Source of the DNA: a virus
Reading direction: 5' to 3' (one strand)
DNA length: 64,000 bases
IMG/VR virus record: IMGVR_UViG_3300035698_031678
Span: 1 to 64,000 of that record
Below the pieces are notes generated by a model that ran no database searches, was not told the DNA's origin, and worked only from the letters and a program-made list of their open reading frames with translations. A program made the position numbers and the translations under genes. Numbering within the stretch: position 1 is the first letter of the stretch; each line of letters starts with the position of its first letter. Positions 1 to 9,207 of the stretch are shown piece by piece.

Positions 1-248
1 AGCCTGATGCTGTGTTAAGAAACAAAATAGTTTCTTATTTTAGTGAAAAGCAATACAATAGAGATTCTACCTCAAATTTTTTAACATTCCTAAAATCTAT
101 TGATGATGATAAAGACCTTAAAGGAAAGGGGAAGGGTTATCACCATAGAAATTCTAATCTTTTTAGAAAACTTCGTGTTGGTTCTGTCCCACACATAGGT
201 TTATCAGATGTAGGTAAAAGGATTCTTAAAATAATATCTAATGAGTGA
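1..248 (+). CDS. Hypothetical protein, C-terminal part (runs off left edge)
   Basis: The frame is open from the first bases of the window, so the gene very probably begins upstream; the first possible start inside is a GTG at 12. About 80 residues are visible. They are basic and end in a compact segment containing SVPHIGLSDVGKRILKII. The stop overlaps the start of the next gene (ATG at 241), so the two are translationally coupled and likely belong to a tail/neck module. I recognise no family; the context suggests a small virion-assembly protein. Confidence 0.55.
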   Translation, partial: PDAVLRNKIVSYFSEKQYNRDSTSNFLTFLKSIDDDKDLKGKGKGYHHRNSNLFRKLRVGSVPHIGLSDVGKRILKIISNE

Positions 249-966
249 TTTTAATAAGAAAGAATTGTTAGAAGGTTCTTATTTTAGAGATCTATATGCT
301 TCTCTAACATACTTCTTTTATGACAGGATTTCAGTTAAAAAGATAAGTGGAGAAAAAGTTGTTGTGCAACAAATACCCATAATTCCTAGATTCTCTAGTA
401 ACGAAAATTACGCAAAAGAATTTTACATTAACAAAAGTAAATCTTGTTCTGGTTTTCCAAACTTTAAAGACATACCCAATATAATTCCTAGTGGTAAGAT
501 GTCTATAGATTCTGGAATAAACATAGACTCAAGTGGTAGCTATGGTAATTCCGCAAGAATAAAAAGGATGGTTGAGGATGAAAGCAACCCATTTTACTCT
601 GATATTAAAAACGTCTATTCTAGAGATAGAATACTTAATGTGGACACCAGGGTTTTAATTTCTATTAAATGTTCTTCTTTTGTTGAGAGATTTAACATAC
701 TAGAAAATGTTGTTAAGGTTTTTAACAGTGGTGCTATTTACTATTTTAATACTCAAGGAATTAATGGTATACCTTGCATGGTTTCTTTACCAGATGCTTA
801 CACCTTAGAGACAAAAAAACAATTCAAATTTGGTGAAGACGATAACAACTATATGATAGATTTTAATCTTGATGTAGACACTTATTGGGTACTTAATGAT
901 GGTAGGGTTGAAATAGATGAAAAGCTATCATTAGAAAAAGTAGAAGCTAAGACAAAGTTTGAATAG
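241..966 (+). CDS. Putative tail completion / sheath-stabiliser protein (T4 gp15-like)
   Basis: A 241-residue protein whose layout resembles T4 gp15, the protein capping the head-proximal end of tube and sheath. It has an N-terminal YFRDLYASLTYFFYDRISVK segment followed by a lysine-rich beta strand and QIPII, like the 'sets of strands then VPITY' start of gp15. In the middle VLISIKCSSFVERFNILENV aligns by eye with the gp15 helix that sits before the 'NTTMYEQFGNDIP' region. The end has a strand pair ending DFNLDVDTYWVL. The ATG overlaps the preceding stop. The assignment rests on eye alignment and on the presence of other gp15-type tail partners (sheath at 5824). Alternative: another neck/tail terminator protein. 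Confidence 0.5.
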   Translation: MSDFNKKELLEGSYFRDLYASLTYFFYDRISVKKISGEKVVVQQIPIIPRFSSNENYAKEFYINKSKSCSGFPNFKDIPNIIPSGKMSIDSGINIDSSGSYGNSARIKRMVEDESNPFYSDIKNVYSRDRILNVDTRVLISIKCSSFVERFNILENVVKVFNSGAIYYFNTQGINGIPCMVSLPDAYTLETKKQFKFGEDDNNYMIDFNLDVDTYWVLNDGRVEIDEKLSLEKVEAKTKFE

Positions 967-1006
967 ATAAATTTGGACAATATTTAGTAGCACAAAAAAC
1001 GAAAGG

Positions 1007-1015
1007 TAATAAATA
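1007..1015 (+). promoter_or_regulatory. Candidate late promoter element (TAATAAATA)
   Basis: TAATAAATAACC lies 19 nt before the ATG at 1035. The same 9-mer or a one-base variant precedes other structural genes (5824, 40008, 43697, and on the minus strand 61137) at 16-30 nt. It resembles the T4 late promoter TATAAATA, and a gp55-like sigma is encoded at 3210. The function is inferred. Confidence 0.4.
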
Positions 1016-1034
1016 ACCAAATAAAAACATTAAG

Positions 1035-3092
1035 ATGAATAATCGTACTTCACTAATTGACCTCTGCTCTGATTTAAGCTTAAGCAATTACTACTTTTCA
1101 GAATGTGATGAAAGCATGAAAGCTAGATTTCAGGAAATTAATACCGATATTCATTTGACTACCAAATCAGACGAAGAAATAATGGAAAGCATTAATGCTT
1201 GGGTAGAAGATTCTAGGTCTGATGAATTAGTGCAGATAACATCTATGTCAGAAGCTTCTCTTACAATGCTAAATGAGGCTGAAGAAAGTATTTTAGCTGC
1301 TAATAATGGTGGTGAAGAAGGTGAAGAAGGTGAAGAAGGTGAAGAAGCAGCAACTGGTGGTGATGATGCAGCAAGCATAAAAGAAGAAATTACTGGTGAT
1401 ACTGCAGAAGTAGAACTAGATGAAGAAGAAAAAGAAGCAAATAAAGAGAGACAAGAAAAATTATTGTTAGCTTTAGAAAAAGTAAATAAAAATGTAGAAA
1501 AAATAGATGGTCTAGATTCTAAAGAGGAATTAAAAGACATCTATCTACAAGAGTTGGGTAAGAAATTTCTTATAGAGAAGAAATTGAGAGAAATGGGTTA
1601 CGAATTTTCTGATGTAGAAACGGATGTTTTAGATGAAATATTTGAATCTAAAAAGCTTAACCTTAACGAATCTTGGAACAAATTTTACAACAGAACAAAT
1701 CTTAACGAATCTAAAGGCTTGTTTTACAAAATGTTGAAAGATAATGTTAATAGAAATCTTAACGAATCTAAAAAAATAGAGATTACCAAAGACTCAACTG
1801 TGTTTCATTTAGAAGAGATAGAAGGTTTTTACTATATTGAGTCGGACAACCCTAAATCCATGGAATTCATAGGTCAGGGATTTGACGTTATTGACCAAAA
1901 CACAATTTCAGTACCAAAAGAAGAGCTAGGGGTTATATTAACTAGAATTAATGCGCAAACACTAGAAGACGACAAAGTAGTTTTACAATCTGGTGAAATG
2001 TACGTAATGGAGGATGAGGATGGTGATCATAATCTTGTTGATGATGAGAGTGATGCAACAGACTATCAAGATGTTTCTGAAGCAGAAAAAACCAAAACAT
2101 TGCTTTACGAGAACTATGGTTGGAATCTTAAAGTAAAAATGGGTTCTACCAACTTAAGTGAAAGCTTTTTTAAACTAAACGAAAGCTATAGGAAAAATGG
2201 TATAGTGATAGCTAGAAAAGGTTCTCTAGTTTCTATGAATGAAGGTAATTACGAGTTTAATAATACCAAAGGTAAACTACTAACTCTAAAATCAAACGAA
2301 GACTTTGCTAAAAACCTAGTTGGAATTAGCGAGAGCCAATTTTATTTCGAACTTTCAGAAAAGGCTATAGTGTCTAACCCAGAGTACCAAGGGTTAAAGC
2401 AAATCTTTGAAAACAAAGGATACCAAGTAAAGCTAAAAAGGTGGATAAGCGAAAATAGAATGCAAGAAAGCATTGTTGCTGAAGACTCTGAAGGGAAAGA
2501 AAAAATGTTAACCATACCTACTTCTAAAGAGGTTGATGACATAGATGTAGAGGAATTTGTAACTGATGAAGAGGATTTAGCCTTTGCTGTGGTAGGCAAT
2601 GAAGATAACATGAACGCTTTAAAAACTGCATCTGAAGATATAGAAGGTTTTGATTATCTTGATCATTCTGATCATTCTGATCATTCTGATGAAAATGAAT
2701 ATGAAGACAATGGTGAATACGTTCTGCAAGAAGATCTTTATATTAATGAAGATGATAAGCATAGACACGTAGAAACTCCAGATTCTATAAAAATAGCCAA
2801 AGAAAACGACATCATGACCTATGATGCAGATGAAATGTCTTTTATTAATGAAGGCGTTACAATACCTAAAGGTAACTACAAACTAAGTAAACTTACCAGA
2901 TTTCCAGTATCTAGCCTTAATCTTGATGAAAGCTATAGTATTAGAGGTGGAAAAGGTAACTACAAGTATGATGGAACTGTTCAACTTAATGAAATGGAAT
3001 ACCACTGCTTTAAATCCAGTAAAGGTGAGCAACACTTTTTGAATGAAAGTCAGGTAGAAAGCGGTATTATCAAATATGGTGTGAAACTATAG
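1035..3092 (+). CDS. Acidic multi-LNES protein, candidate proteolytically processed internal head protein
   Basis: A 685-residue, very acidic protein of no family I recognise. LNES occurs at residues 210, 223 and 242, and related L/I/M-x-E-S/A/G tetrapeptides recur to the C terminus (LNEA 79, then LSES, LNES, ISES, INEG, LDES and a final LNES). T4 gp21 prohead protease cuts after L/I-x-E, most often before A, S or G, so these are candidate processing sites; that is inference. Residues about 93-104 are an EEG tract encoded by a 9-bp tandem repeat, and HSDHSDHSD is encoded by a second one. The same motif fills the 1357-residue protein at 56316. It lies between tail gene gp15-like and the late sigma gene and has a late-promoter-like motif in front. 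A scaffold or inner-body role is likeliest. Confidence 0.75.
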   Translation: MNNRTSLIDLCSDLSLSNYYFSECDESMKARFQEINTDIHLTTKSDEEIMESINAWVEDSRSDELVQITSMSEASLTMLNEAEESILAANNGGEEGEEGEEGEEAATGGDDAASIKEEITGDTAEVELDEEEKEANKERQEKLLLALEKVNKNVEKIDGLDSKEELKDIYLQELGKKFLIEKKLREMGYEFSDVETDVLDEIFESKKLNLNESWNKFYNRTNLNESKGLFYKMLKDNVNRNLNESKKIEITKDSTVFHLEEIEGFYYIESDNPKSMEFIGQGFDVIDQNTISVPKEELGVILTRINAQTLEDDKVVLQSGEMYVMEDEDGDHNLVDDESDATDYQDVSEAEKTKTLLYENYGWNLKVKMGSTNLSESFFKLNESYRKNGIVIARKGSLVSMNEGNYEFNNTKGKLLTLKSNEDFAKNLVGISESQFYFELSEKAIVSNPEYQGLKQIFENKGYQVKLKRWISENRMQESIVAEDSEGKEKMLTIPTSKEVDDIDVEEFVTDEEDLAFAVVGNEDNMNALKTASEDIEGFDYLDHSDHSDHSDENEYEDNGEYVLQEDLYINEDDKHRHVETPDSIKIAKENDIMTYDADEMSFINEGVTIPKGNYKLSKLTRFPVSSLNLDESYSIRGGKGNYKYDGTVQLNEMEYHCFKSSKGEQHFLNESQVESGIIKYGVKL
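1311..1346 (+). repeat. In-frame 9-bp tandem repeat (GGTGAAGAA x4)
   Basis: Four consecutive copies of GGTGAAGAA encode the Gly-Glu-Glu tract of the acidic protein at 1035. The length keeps the frame, so copy-number change would only lengthen or shorten the tract. Confidence 0.9.
2661..2687 (+). repeat. In-frame 9-bp tandem repeat (GATCATTCT x3)
   Basis: Three perfect copies encode Asp-His-Ser repeats in the same acidic protein. The His/Asp spacing could bind metal, but nothing else supports that. Confidence 0.88.
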
Positions 3093-3160
3093 GTGTAAAC
3101 GTTTTTGTTTATTAGAAGTAATTAACTTAAAATTTATTTAGTAAAAAAATTTAAAGAAAT

Positions 3161-3192
3161 AATATTGGAAATATTTACTTATTTCCAATATT
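3161..3192 (+). promoter_or_regulatory. Perfect 13-bp inverted repeat before the sigma gene
   Basis: AATATTGGAAATA at 3161-3173 pairs exactly with 3180-3192 around a 6-nt loop, 17 nt before the ATG at 3210. There is no U-run after it, so it is not a normal rho-independent terminator. It may be an operator or an mRNA hairpin controlling the late sigma factor; the role is inferred. Confidence 0.6.
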
Positions 3193-3209
3193 AATGTTAA
3201 AACATATTT

Positions 3210-3929
3210 ATGGCTGATTATCTAAAAAAAGAAGACTTTGACAGAGAAATGATTCAAAGTATAAAAGATGGTAAGCTGACCAACCAAAGTATTGCCTACT
3301 TTACACTATTAGCTGGCGAAGTGAGTAAAAACTTTAAGTTTAGGTATCCAGAAGATAAGGATGGTGCTATAGACAATGCAGTAGCTGACTTTGCTAGTAA
3401 TTGGAAAGGATTTAAATGGAATCCAGTTTTTAAAATGCACATAACTAGAAACTTCATAGAAGGAGAAAGCTTATCAGTAACTATAAAAGGGCTAGATACA
3501 ATAGTATACGTTGCTAAAAAGACTCCAAAATCTAAAACAGATTTTTTGATAGATAAAACGGAAAACAAAAGCTTAGAAAGGTTAAAAGAAGTAATAGAAG
3601 AAAATTCCGAAGGAAAAATTGATTGCGGATTGCACAAAGTTACTAGGAAAATAACTATAGTAGACAGAATTAATCCAGTAGGAATCTATGGAATTGTAGT
3701 TTTAAAACAACTAGGTAAAACGAGGATAATGAAAGGTGATAAGCTTAAGACAGAACTTATTAATTTGGAATTTAAAAAACCGCCTTCCAGTTTTGTTTGG
3801 GGTACTAGTGTTGCTAGGAATGGCATAATAAAATTTCTTGATAGGTTCTACCCTAAAGATTTTAGAGGAGGCAAAATGATGAATTTTTCCGAGATCAAAA
3901 ATGATCAAGGTGGTAGATTTAGCAGTTAA
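3210..3929 (+). CDS. 55: Late-transcription sigma factor, T4 gp55-like, with an internal insertion
   Basis: A 239-residue protein. Residues about 24-71 (LTNQSIAYFTLLAGEVSKNF onward to WKGFKWNP) match by eye the N-terminal part of T4 gp55, where an N-x-x-I-G-L-A helix, LSKRFNF and an I-A-D-G...GLHNFD segment form sigma region 2. The expected continuation (a helix with x-R-N-x-I-x-F-I) appears only at residues 194-212 as SSFVWGTSVARNGIIKFLDR. The roughly 120 residues between look like an insertion of unknown fold. gp55 binds core RNA polymerase and recognises TATAAATA-type late promoters through the sliding clamp, also encoded here (14555). The ATG follows a 13-bp hairpin. The gp55 call is by pattern, not by search. 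Confidence 0.6.
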   Translation: MADYLKKEDFDREMIQSIKDGKLTNQSIAYFTLLAGEVSKNFKFRYPEDKDGAIDNAVADFASNWKGFKWNPVFKMHITRNFIEGESLSVTIKGLDTIVYVAKKTPKSKTDFLIDKTENKSLERLKEVIEENSEGKIDCGLHKVTRKITIVDRINPVGIYGIVVLKQLGKTRIMKGDKLKTELINLEFKKPPSSFVWGTSVARNGIIKFLDRFYPKDFRGGKMMNFSEIKNDQGGRFSS

Positions 3930-3941
3930 CAAAATCAATTT

Positions 3942-5321
3942 ATGAACAGCGTATCAATAGGATTTGAAATAATTTCATACCTACACTTATGTAGAAATGA
4001 GAACCTTATAAAAGAGGTAGAAGTAGATTATTTTAAGAACAAATATGTTAAAAGGACTTTTAAAATTACCAAGGATTTTCACAAGAAGTATGGTAAGATT
4101 CCTTTTTTGCTAGATGATCCTTCTACAGAACAAATAGAAGCAGTAATAGAATTAGCTCCAGAGTACTGTAATTTTGATGATGATTTAACAGAAGATCAGG
4201 ATAAACTTAAGCAAAATCTACTAGTAAATGTAAAAAAGATAATTACATCTAACTATCTTAAATACAACCAAGAGTATATTAAACAATCGTTTAAAGCCTG
4301 GGTTACCTGGAACAAATTTGAAAGTAGCGTAGACGAAGCTCTAACTTTCATAAAGACACAAGAAGTTACGACAGAAAACGTTCAAGAAATAGTAAACGCT
4401 GCTATGAAAGTATTTCATAAAGGTAGTACTAGTTTATTTGAGGAGTCTGAAAGCCACTCATTCTGGGATGCCGAAACCCACCACCAACCAGAACCAGAAG
4501 ATGTTATGAAAACAGGATTTTACAATCTTGATAGGGCTATGACAAAGCATGGTGGTATTACTATAGGAGAGGTTGCTATATTTGTTGGTCCAACTAACAT
4601 TGGAAAGAGTATATTACTAATAAACATTGCTCTGGGTCTAGCTATACAAGGTAACAACGTTTGTTTAGCGTCTTTAGAAATGGCTCATTACGACATAGCA
4701 GCTAGGGCTGGTGCTAATTTTTTTGCAGCGGACATAAACGACTACGATTTCAATAATCAATTAGATTACTTACAGACAAAACTAGACAGCGCTAGGGCTA
4801 AAAGTAGTACACCAGTAGGAGAATTGATAATAAAACAATTCCATAAAGCTACACCTGACGATTTAGACAATTGGGTACTGAAAGAAGAAAAAGATAGGGA
4901 TATCAAGGTAAATTGTTTAGTGGTAGATTACCTAGGAGAAATGGGAAATGCTCATGGAACAGGGCAATCTACAGGGTACGAAGTTTACATGTATCATAAG
5001 CAAAACACGCAAGATCTTTCCAGGAATGCAATACTTAACAAATATGCGGTATTAACAGCACATCAAAGTAAAGAAGTAAGTAAAGAGGCAACAGATATGA
5101 GTTTAGATTCTTTAAGTGAATCTAAAGGAGTTACTCACAAGCCTGGTATAGTATTCGGAATATTACAGCCTCCAGAAGCGAAAGCAGATGGTAAATTCTA
5201 TCTTAAAAACCTTAAGACAAGAGGTACAAAGTATTTGAATTACAAAATAGAATTCGACATTGATTACAAACACATGAGATTGACAGATAAAGTAATGCTA
5301 GAACCAGAAGAAACAATATAA
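3942..5321 (+). CDS. 41: Replicative DNA helicase, DnaB/T4 gp41 family
   Basis: A 459-residue RecA-fold hexameric helicase that unwinds DNA ahead of the replisome. The Walker A motif GPTNIGKS is at 216-223. Motif H1a is SLEMA (244-248), Walker B is CLVVDYLGEM with Asp329, and TAHQS at 372-376 fits motif H3. The length matches T4 gp41 (475). The N-terminal 180 residues form the primase-interacting region. It starts 12 bp after the sigma gene and is followed after 2 bp by a small gene, so it is co-transcribed with both. Its partner primase is at 51913 on the other strand. Confidence 0.93.
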   Translation: MNSVSIGFEIISYLHLCRNENLIKEVEVDYFKNKYVKRTFKITKDFHKKYGKIPFLLDDPSTEQIEAVIELAPEYCNFDDDLTEDQDKLKQNLLVNVKKIITSNYLKYNQEYIKQSFKAWVTWNKFESSVDEALTFIKTQEVTTENVQEIVNAAMKVFHKGSTSLFEESESHSFWDAETHHQPEPEDVMKTGFYNLDRAMTKHGGITIGEVAIFVGPTNIGKSILLINIALGLAIQGNNVCLASLEMAHYDIAARAGANFFAADINDYDFNNQLDYLQTKLDSARAKSSTPVGELIIKQFHKATPDDLDNWVLKEEKDRDIKVNCLVVDYLGEMGNAHGTGQSTGYEVYMYHKQNTQDLSRNAILNKYAVLTAHQSKEVSKEATDMSLDSLSESKGVTHKPGIVFGILQPPEAKADGKFYLKNLKTRGTKYLNYKIEFDIDYKHMRLTDKVMLEPEETI

Positions 5322-5323
5322 TT

Positions 5324-5752
5324 ATGAGATCATACAGAAGGAAATCAGAAATAATTAAAAGGATTAACAACGACAAAGTAGTTGTTAACAAAAACAACTA
5401 TCGAATTAACAGCCTAACAGGAGAAAATAGGGGTAAGGTTGTAGAACTAGAGGTTCTTAGAGTGACAGATAAATTTCTTTCCATGGATGATACTACTGTT
5501 TCTATTCTTAAAGGAGAAGTAACGGTTTATATTACAGACCAAAATGGAAAAGTTTCTAAACATGTAATAAATGCATTAACTTTAAACTCTATTGTTGTTT
5601 CTACTTTTGAAATTTGGTTTGTTACTAATACTCTTTTAGTTGTACCTAAGATAGTTGTTGCAAGTGAAATGGGTATGGTTGTTAAAGAAACCTTTTTAAA
5701 TAGAAATTCAGAATCCATAAAATTTGACAGTAGCTCAAATAGTATTATGTAA
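5324..5752 (+). CDS. Hypothetical protein between helicase and tail sheath
   Basis: 142 residues, basic N terminus (MRSYRRKSEIIKR), then a predicted beta-rich region with LKGEVTVYITDQNGKVSK and a hydrophobic strand TLLVVPKIVVASEMG. No family recognised. It begins 2 bp after the helicase stop and precedes a promoter-like motif, so it ends the helicase operon. It could be a small head, tail or regulatory protein. Confidence 0.65.
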   Translation: MRSYRRKSEIIKRINNDKVVVNKNNYRINSLTGENRGKVVELEVLRVTDKFLSMDDTTVSILKGEVTVYITDQNGKVSKHVINALTLNSIVVSTFEIWFVTNTLLVVPKIVVASEMGMVVKETFLNRNSESIKFDSSSNSIM

Positions 5753-5791
5753 CAACTTCTAAAAAGATCCATCTTATTAGTTTACTTTATT

Positions 5792-5800
5792 TAATAAATA
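5792..5800 (+). promoter_or_regulatory. Candidate late promoter element (TAATAAATA)
   Basis: TAATAAATACCC is 23 nt before the sheath ATG at 5824. It is identical over nine bases to the motif at 1007. Role inferred from position and likeness to the T4 late promoter. Confidence 0.45.
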
Positions 5801-5823
5801 CCCTGTAAGTTAATAAGAAAACA

Positions 5824-8800
5824 ATGAACGGATTAATAACGTTAAACGATTTAAACAGCAAGTTTAAGGCAGCTGGTCAACACACATTGATAGTTGACAA
5901 TACAAGAACCCCTATTACTGCAGTTACCACTGTTGTTAGACTAATAGCTGGTTATTCTCCAAAAGGAAATTGGAACACTCCAATTTTGCTAAGAAGAGGA
6001 GAATTCGCTAAGGCAATAGCATTGTATGGTGATATAGACAAAAAGATGGAAAGAAAAGGTTCTTTTTTTCAAAGATCTATTTTAACTGCTCTACAAGAAG
6101 GAGATGTTTTAGCATTAAATTTATTGAAATCTAATGATTCAGTAGATACTAATGGTATTCCATTATTTAGTTCTGACATTGCTGATTATAAAGCATTCAG
6201 TACAGAAACCGAAAAAGTAAATTCTTTGGTTCAGCCCAATGCCTTGTACGCAGCATTTTTCAACAAAGAAAGGTTTTGGTCTCCAGAACAAGAAAGCCTT
6301 GTTGAACTTACACAAGGCGACAACGCCCAATCAAGCAGTATATTTTCTTTTGTTAACTTAGGTTTAAAAGATGTTACTGTTATTGCAAAGAAAAGCACAC
6401 AAGCAGAAGCTTACAATGTACCAGTTGCAGATTGGTACGGTGATAAAGACATTCCATCATACATTATAGGCTCAGACCTTATTTCTGATTATTTTGTTGA
6501 TGTTATAATGATAGGAGGAAATTTCTCTGATATAGACGCTCTAAGAAGTGATTCTAGATTTGCTGAATACTTTGACTCTGAAGGTCTTATCAAAAGTAAA
6601 TTATCAGAATTTTTAGCGTTGCCAGATACACCTTTATTGGGTTATTACACTGGATCACTAATACCAGATCTAATTGATAGAAATGGTAACAGTCTTAATG
6701 TTGTTAATGTTGTCAATTTTGATTACGCAACTACAGGAATGATTTGTGCCATAGATGCTGAAAAATTAGACGAATACGACTTAGAAAATTCTAATTCTAG
6801 AACTATTGACTTAATAGGTAGTTCTATGGTAGATGGTTCTATACCGAAAAAATACAGTTTTCTTTCTTACAACGCATTAGTGGATAGAAACCTAGCAGTA
6901 GATGTTCAAGAAACAACTACTACTTCTACCATAAACACTGATTCAGATATAACTGTATTAGAAAGCCTTAGAAGTTCCAGAGTTGTAATAAGTAAAGATT
7001 CAGCATTATTCGACAGTTATGGAGATAGTATTGAAGTTGGCTTTAAAATAAAAAGCACACTTACTGCAGCTGGGGCTGAAATAACAGGTGAAACTACTGG
7101 GGACACATTGTACTCTTTAATAACTTCTATAGTTAAGAATGAGGATAGTGTTGTAATAGTAGCTACTAACAATTTAAAACAAACAGAGACAGATATTACT
7201 GGTAGGCTTACTGAAATAGATGTTGATGGTAACACCATAGTGGTAAGACAAGAGGATGCGCTTATTCCTATTGAGAATCCAGCTGGTGGATTAACAGTAG
7301 GCTCTAATCATCCATTGATTACTGAAAACAAAATACAAGACCTAAATACTAAGTTCTCAATGGTTACTGCTGGAGGAACTATTTACGGTAAAGTAGAAGT
7401 AAGTAAAGGATATGCGGAAACTTCATACGCTATAAAATTTGCTAGTGATGAAGCTAGAGAAAACCTAGTAGACATTCCAGATGCTAACGTTTCTTTAAAT
7501 ACTTTAGGTTACGTAGTTGGAGGAAGCAGCTATAACTTAATAATTGAAGGAGAAGATGCAGTTGGTAGAATTGAGGTAAATACTTCAGGTAAAGTTACTA
7601 AGGCAGAATTTGACAGAGTTGGTTTATCTAAAGATTTTAGATTTGTCGCTTTAGATAAGGATGGTAATAAAGTTCTTGTAAAGTCTACTACTACACCAGT
7701 AGATTCAAACGGTCTTTACACAATAAATGCTAGTTTAGATTTGTTGGTTGGTTCTTATGAAGGTGGTAATGAATCTCAAGCTTACACTTACATATTAGAA
7801 CCAGAAGTATTTGCTAAAAATCTTTTACCAGTTCTATTTAAAGGATTTAAGACCAAAGCTAGTCATAGTCCTAATGGTACTAACGAAAGGGTAAGAGAAA
7901 TATACTCTGTTATGACAGAAGGAAATATTTCTAAAGCCTTGGTAGATCCAGATTTTGTAAATTGGAGATACTTTGTAGACACTTTTTCTCAAGGTTTAGA
8001 ACCTAGTGCTAAGTCTTACTTGACTAGATTACTTAAGAGAAAGCAAAGATGTATTGGTTTCTTAAATTTACCAAGTGCAAAGGATTTTAGAAAGAGTACT
8101 AGTGTAAGATTTACAGATGCGCCTAGTGCAGTAAATCCAACGCCTTCTTTGAGTATTGAACATTTATCTACAGGTGGTAATTTAAACACACCTTATCAAT
8201 TCTTGTTTTCATTACCTAGTGAAAATGATGGTGCTAGCTTTACTGGATGGTGTTTCCCTAACATAATGGTTAGAGATTCTAGTGGTGTTATAGATAGTGT
8301 ACCACCAGCAGCACTAGTTAGTAATGCATTCATGAGAAAGTGGTTAAACAATACCCCTTTTATTGCAGTAGCTGGAACGGATCAGGGTGAGCTAAGTGGT
8401 GATGGAGTTATAAGACCCGAAATATCTTTGGATAAAGAAGATAGGGCTTACTTAACTGGCACAGGTATTAACCCAATAGTACTTAAGAACAATGCTGTAG
8501 TACTATATGGTAATGATACAGGTTATCAAAAATTCGAAAGCATATTGAATAATCTACATGCTAGAGACACTTTGATTACTATGGAAATTGACGTTCAGAG
8601 TATACTACAACCTTATGAATTTAAGACTGGCATATTTAGTGACGAAACACAAAGAACATTAATAGAGACTAGTCTTAACAACTACCTTAAGAACCTAAGA
8701 GATTCTAGTGGTGCTATTGTAGACTACGAACTAATTTTTGATAGAACTAATAACCCTGATTTTGTAGTCAATAATAGAGCAGCTATTGTAGACATTGAAA

Positions 8801-8895
8801 TAGAAATTCCAAACGTGACTACCAGGTTTATAAGCAGAATATCTTTAACTAGAAGTGGAGCTGGGGTAAGCGTTGGTGCTTTCCAAGCGGTATAA
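5824..8895 (+). CDS. 18: Contractile tail sheath protein (T4 gp18 family)
   Basis: A 1023-residue sheath subunit; many copies form the contractile outer cylinder of the tail. The C-terminal third is diagnostic: SVPPAALVSNAFMRKW, then FIAVAGTDQGEL, TGTGINPIVLKNNAVVLYG, a LHARDTLITMEID helix, an R-x-x-I-E-x-S-L-N-x-Y-L-K-N-L segment and a final strand with IPNVTTRFISRISL. T4 gp18 is 659 residues, so the extra length lies in the surface-exposed middle (about residues 330-640), which is variable in the family. It sits alone behind a late-promoter-like motif and is closed by a strong terminator. Confidence 0.93.
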   Translation: MNGLITLNDLNSKFKAAGQHTLIVDNTRTPITAVTTVVRLIAGYSPKGNWNTPILLRRGEFAKAIALYGDIDKKMERKGSFFQRSILTALQEGDVLALNLLKSNDSVDTNGIPLFSSDIADYKAFSTETEKVNSLVQPNALYAAFFNKERFWSPEQESLVELTQGDNAQSSSIFSFVNLGLKDVTVIAKKSTQAEAYNVPVADWYGDKDIPSYIIGSDLISDYFVDVIMIGGNFSDIDALRSDSRFAEYFDSEGLIKSKLSEFLALPDTPLLGYYTGSLIPDLIDRNGNSLNVVNVVNFDYATTGMICAIDAEKLDEYDLENSNSRTIDLIGSSMVDGSIPKKYSFLSYNALVDRNLAVDVQETTTTSTINTDSDITVLESLRSSRVVISKDSALFDSYGDSIEVGFKIKSTLTAAGAEITGETTGDTLYSLITSIVKNEDSVVIVATNNLKQTETDITGRLTEIDVDGNTIVVRQEDALIPIENPAGGLTVGSNHPLITENKIQDLNTKFSMVTAGGTIYGKVEVSKGYAETSYAIKFASDEARENLVDIPDANVSLNTLGYVVGGSSYNLIIEGEDAVGRIEVNTSGKVTKAEFDRVGLSKDFRFVALDKDGNKVLVKSTTTPVDSNGLYTINASLDLLVGSYEGGNESQAYTYILEPEVFAKNLLPVLFKGFKTKASHSPNGTNERVREIYSVMTEGNISKALVDPDFVNWRYFVDTFSQGLEPSAKSYLTRLLKRKQRCIGFLNLPSAKDFRKSTSVRFTDAPSAVNPTPSLSIEHLSTGGNLNTPYQFLFSLPSENDGASFTGWCFPNIMVRDSSGVIDSVPPAALVSNAFMRKWLNNTPFIAVAGTDQGELSGDGVIRPEISLDKEDRAYLTGTGINPIVLKNNAVVLYGNDTGYQKFESILNNLHARDTLITMEIDVQSILQPYEFKTGIFSDETQRTLIETSLNNYLKNLRDSSGAIVDYELIFDRTNNPDFVVNNRAAIVDIEIEIPNVTTRFISRISLTRSGAGVSVGAFQAV

Positions 8896-8913
8896 CAAAT
8901 TTTTGGTTGGTTT

Positions 8914-8947
8914 GAAAAGGGGGACAATTAATTTTGTCCCCCTTTTC
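8914..8947. terminator. Bidirectional rho-independent terminator
   Basis: GAAAAGGGGGACAA (8914-8927) pairs perfectly with 8934-8947 over 14 bp around a TTAATT loop; the A-run and T-run at the two ends serve both strands. It separates the rightward sheath gene from the leftward block beginning at 9207. Confidence 0.92.
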
Positions 8948-8961
8948 TATGTTTAAAAATT

Positions 8962-9207
8962 TTAATAAGAGTTTGTGTCTTCACACCATATAGGAGTTTT
9001 TTCACCTAAATAGCTACCTTTTATGTTAAATTCAAAGTGTTCTATTGCTTCATCCATAGTCATATCAAAACACAACTTTGTTAGGCAAGAATTAACAGAA
9101 TATATTAGTCTCATTGATGATTCTTCTACACCAATTATAGCTTCATCAAATCCATCTGCTACTAAGAAATTTTCGTCTGGGTACTTTTCTATTATTTGTT
9201 TTAACAT
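8962..9207 (-). CDS. Small conserved hypothetical protein
   Basis: 81 residues with a pattern I recognise from many phage and prophage hypothetical proteins: an N-terminal 'EKYPDENFLVADGFDEAIIG' segment, a MTMDEAIEHFEFN helix and a C-terminal SYLGEKTPIWCED. No function is known to me. It lies 9 bp downstream of the polymerase gene and is the last gene of the leftward operon, ended by the terminator at 8914. Confidence 0.75.
   Translation of the reverse strand: MLKQIIEKYPDENFLVADGFDEAIIGVEESSMRLIYSVNSCLTKLCFDMTMDEAIEHFEFNIKGSYLGEKTPIWCEDTNSY

Noticed and set aside
1151-1540. Long antisense frame rich in Ser opposite the acidic protein
   Set aside because: It is the mirror of the Glu/Asp-rich tract; no start context, no motif, wholly inside a better gene.
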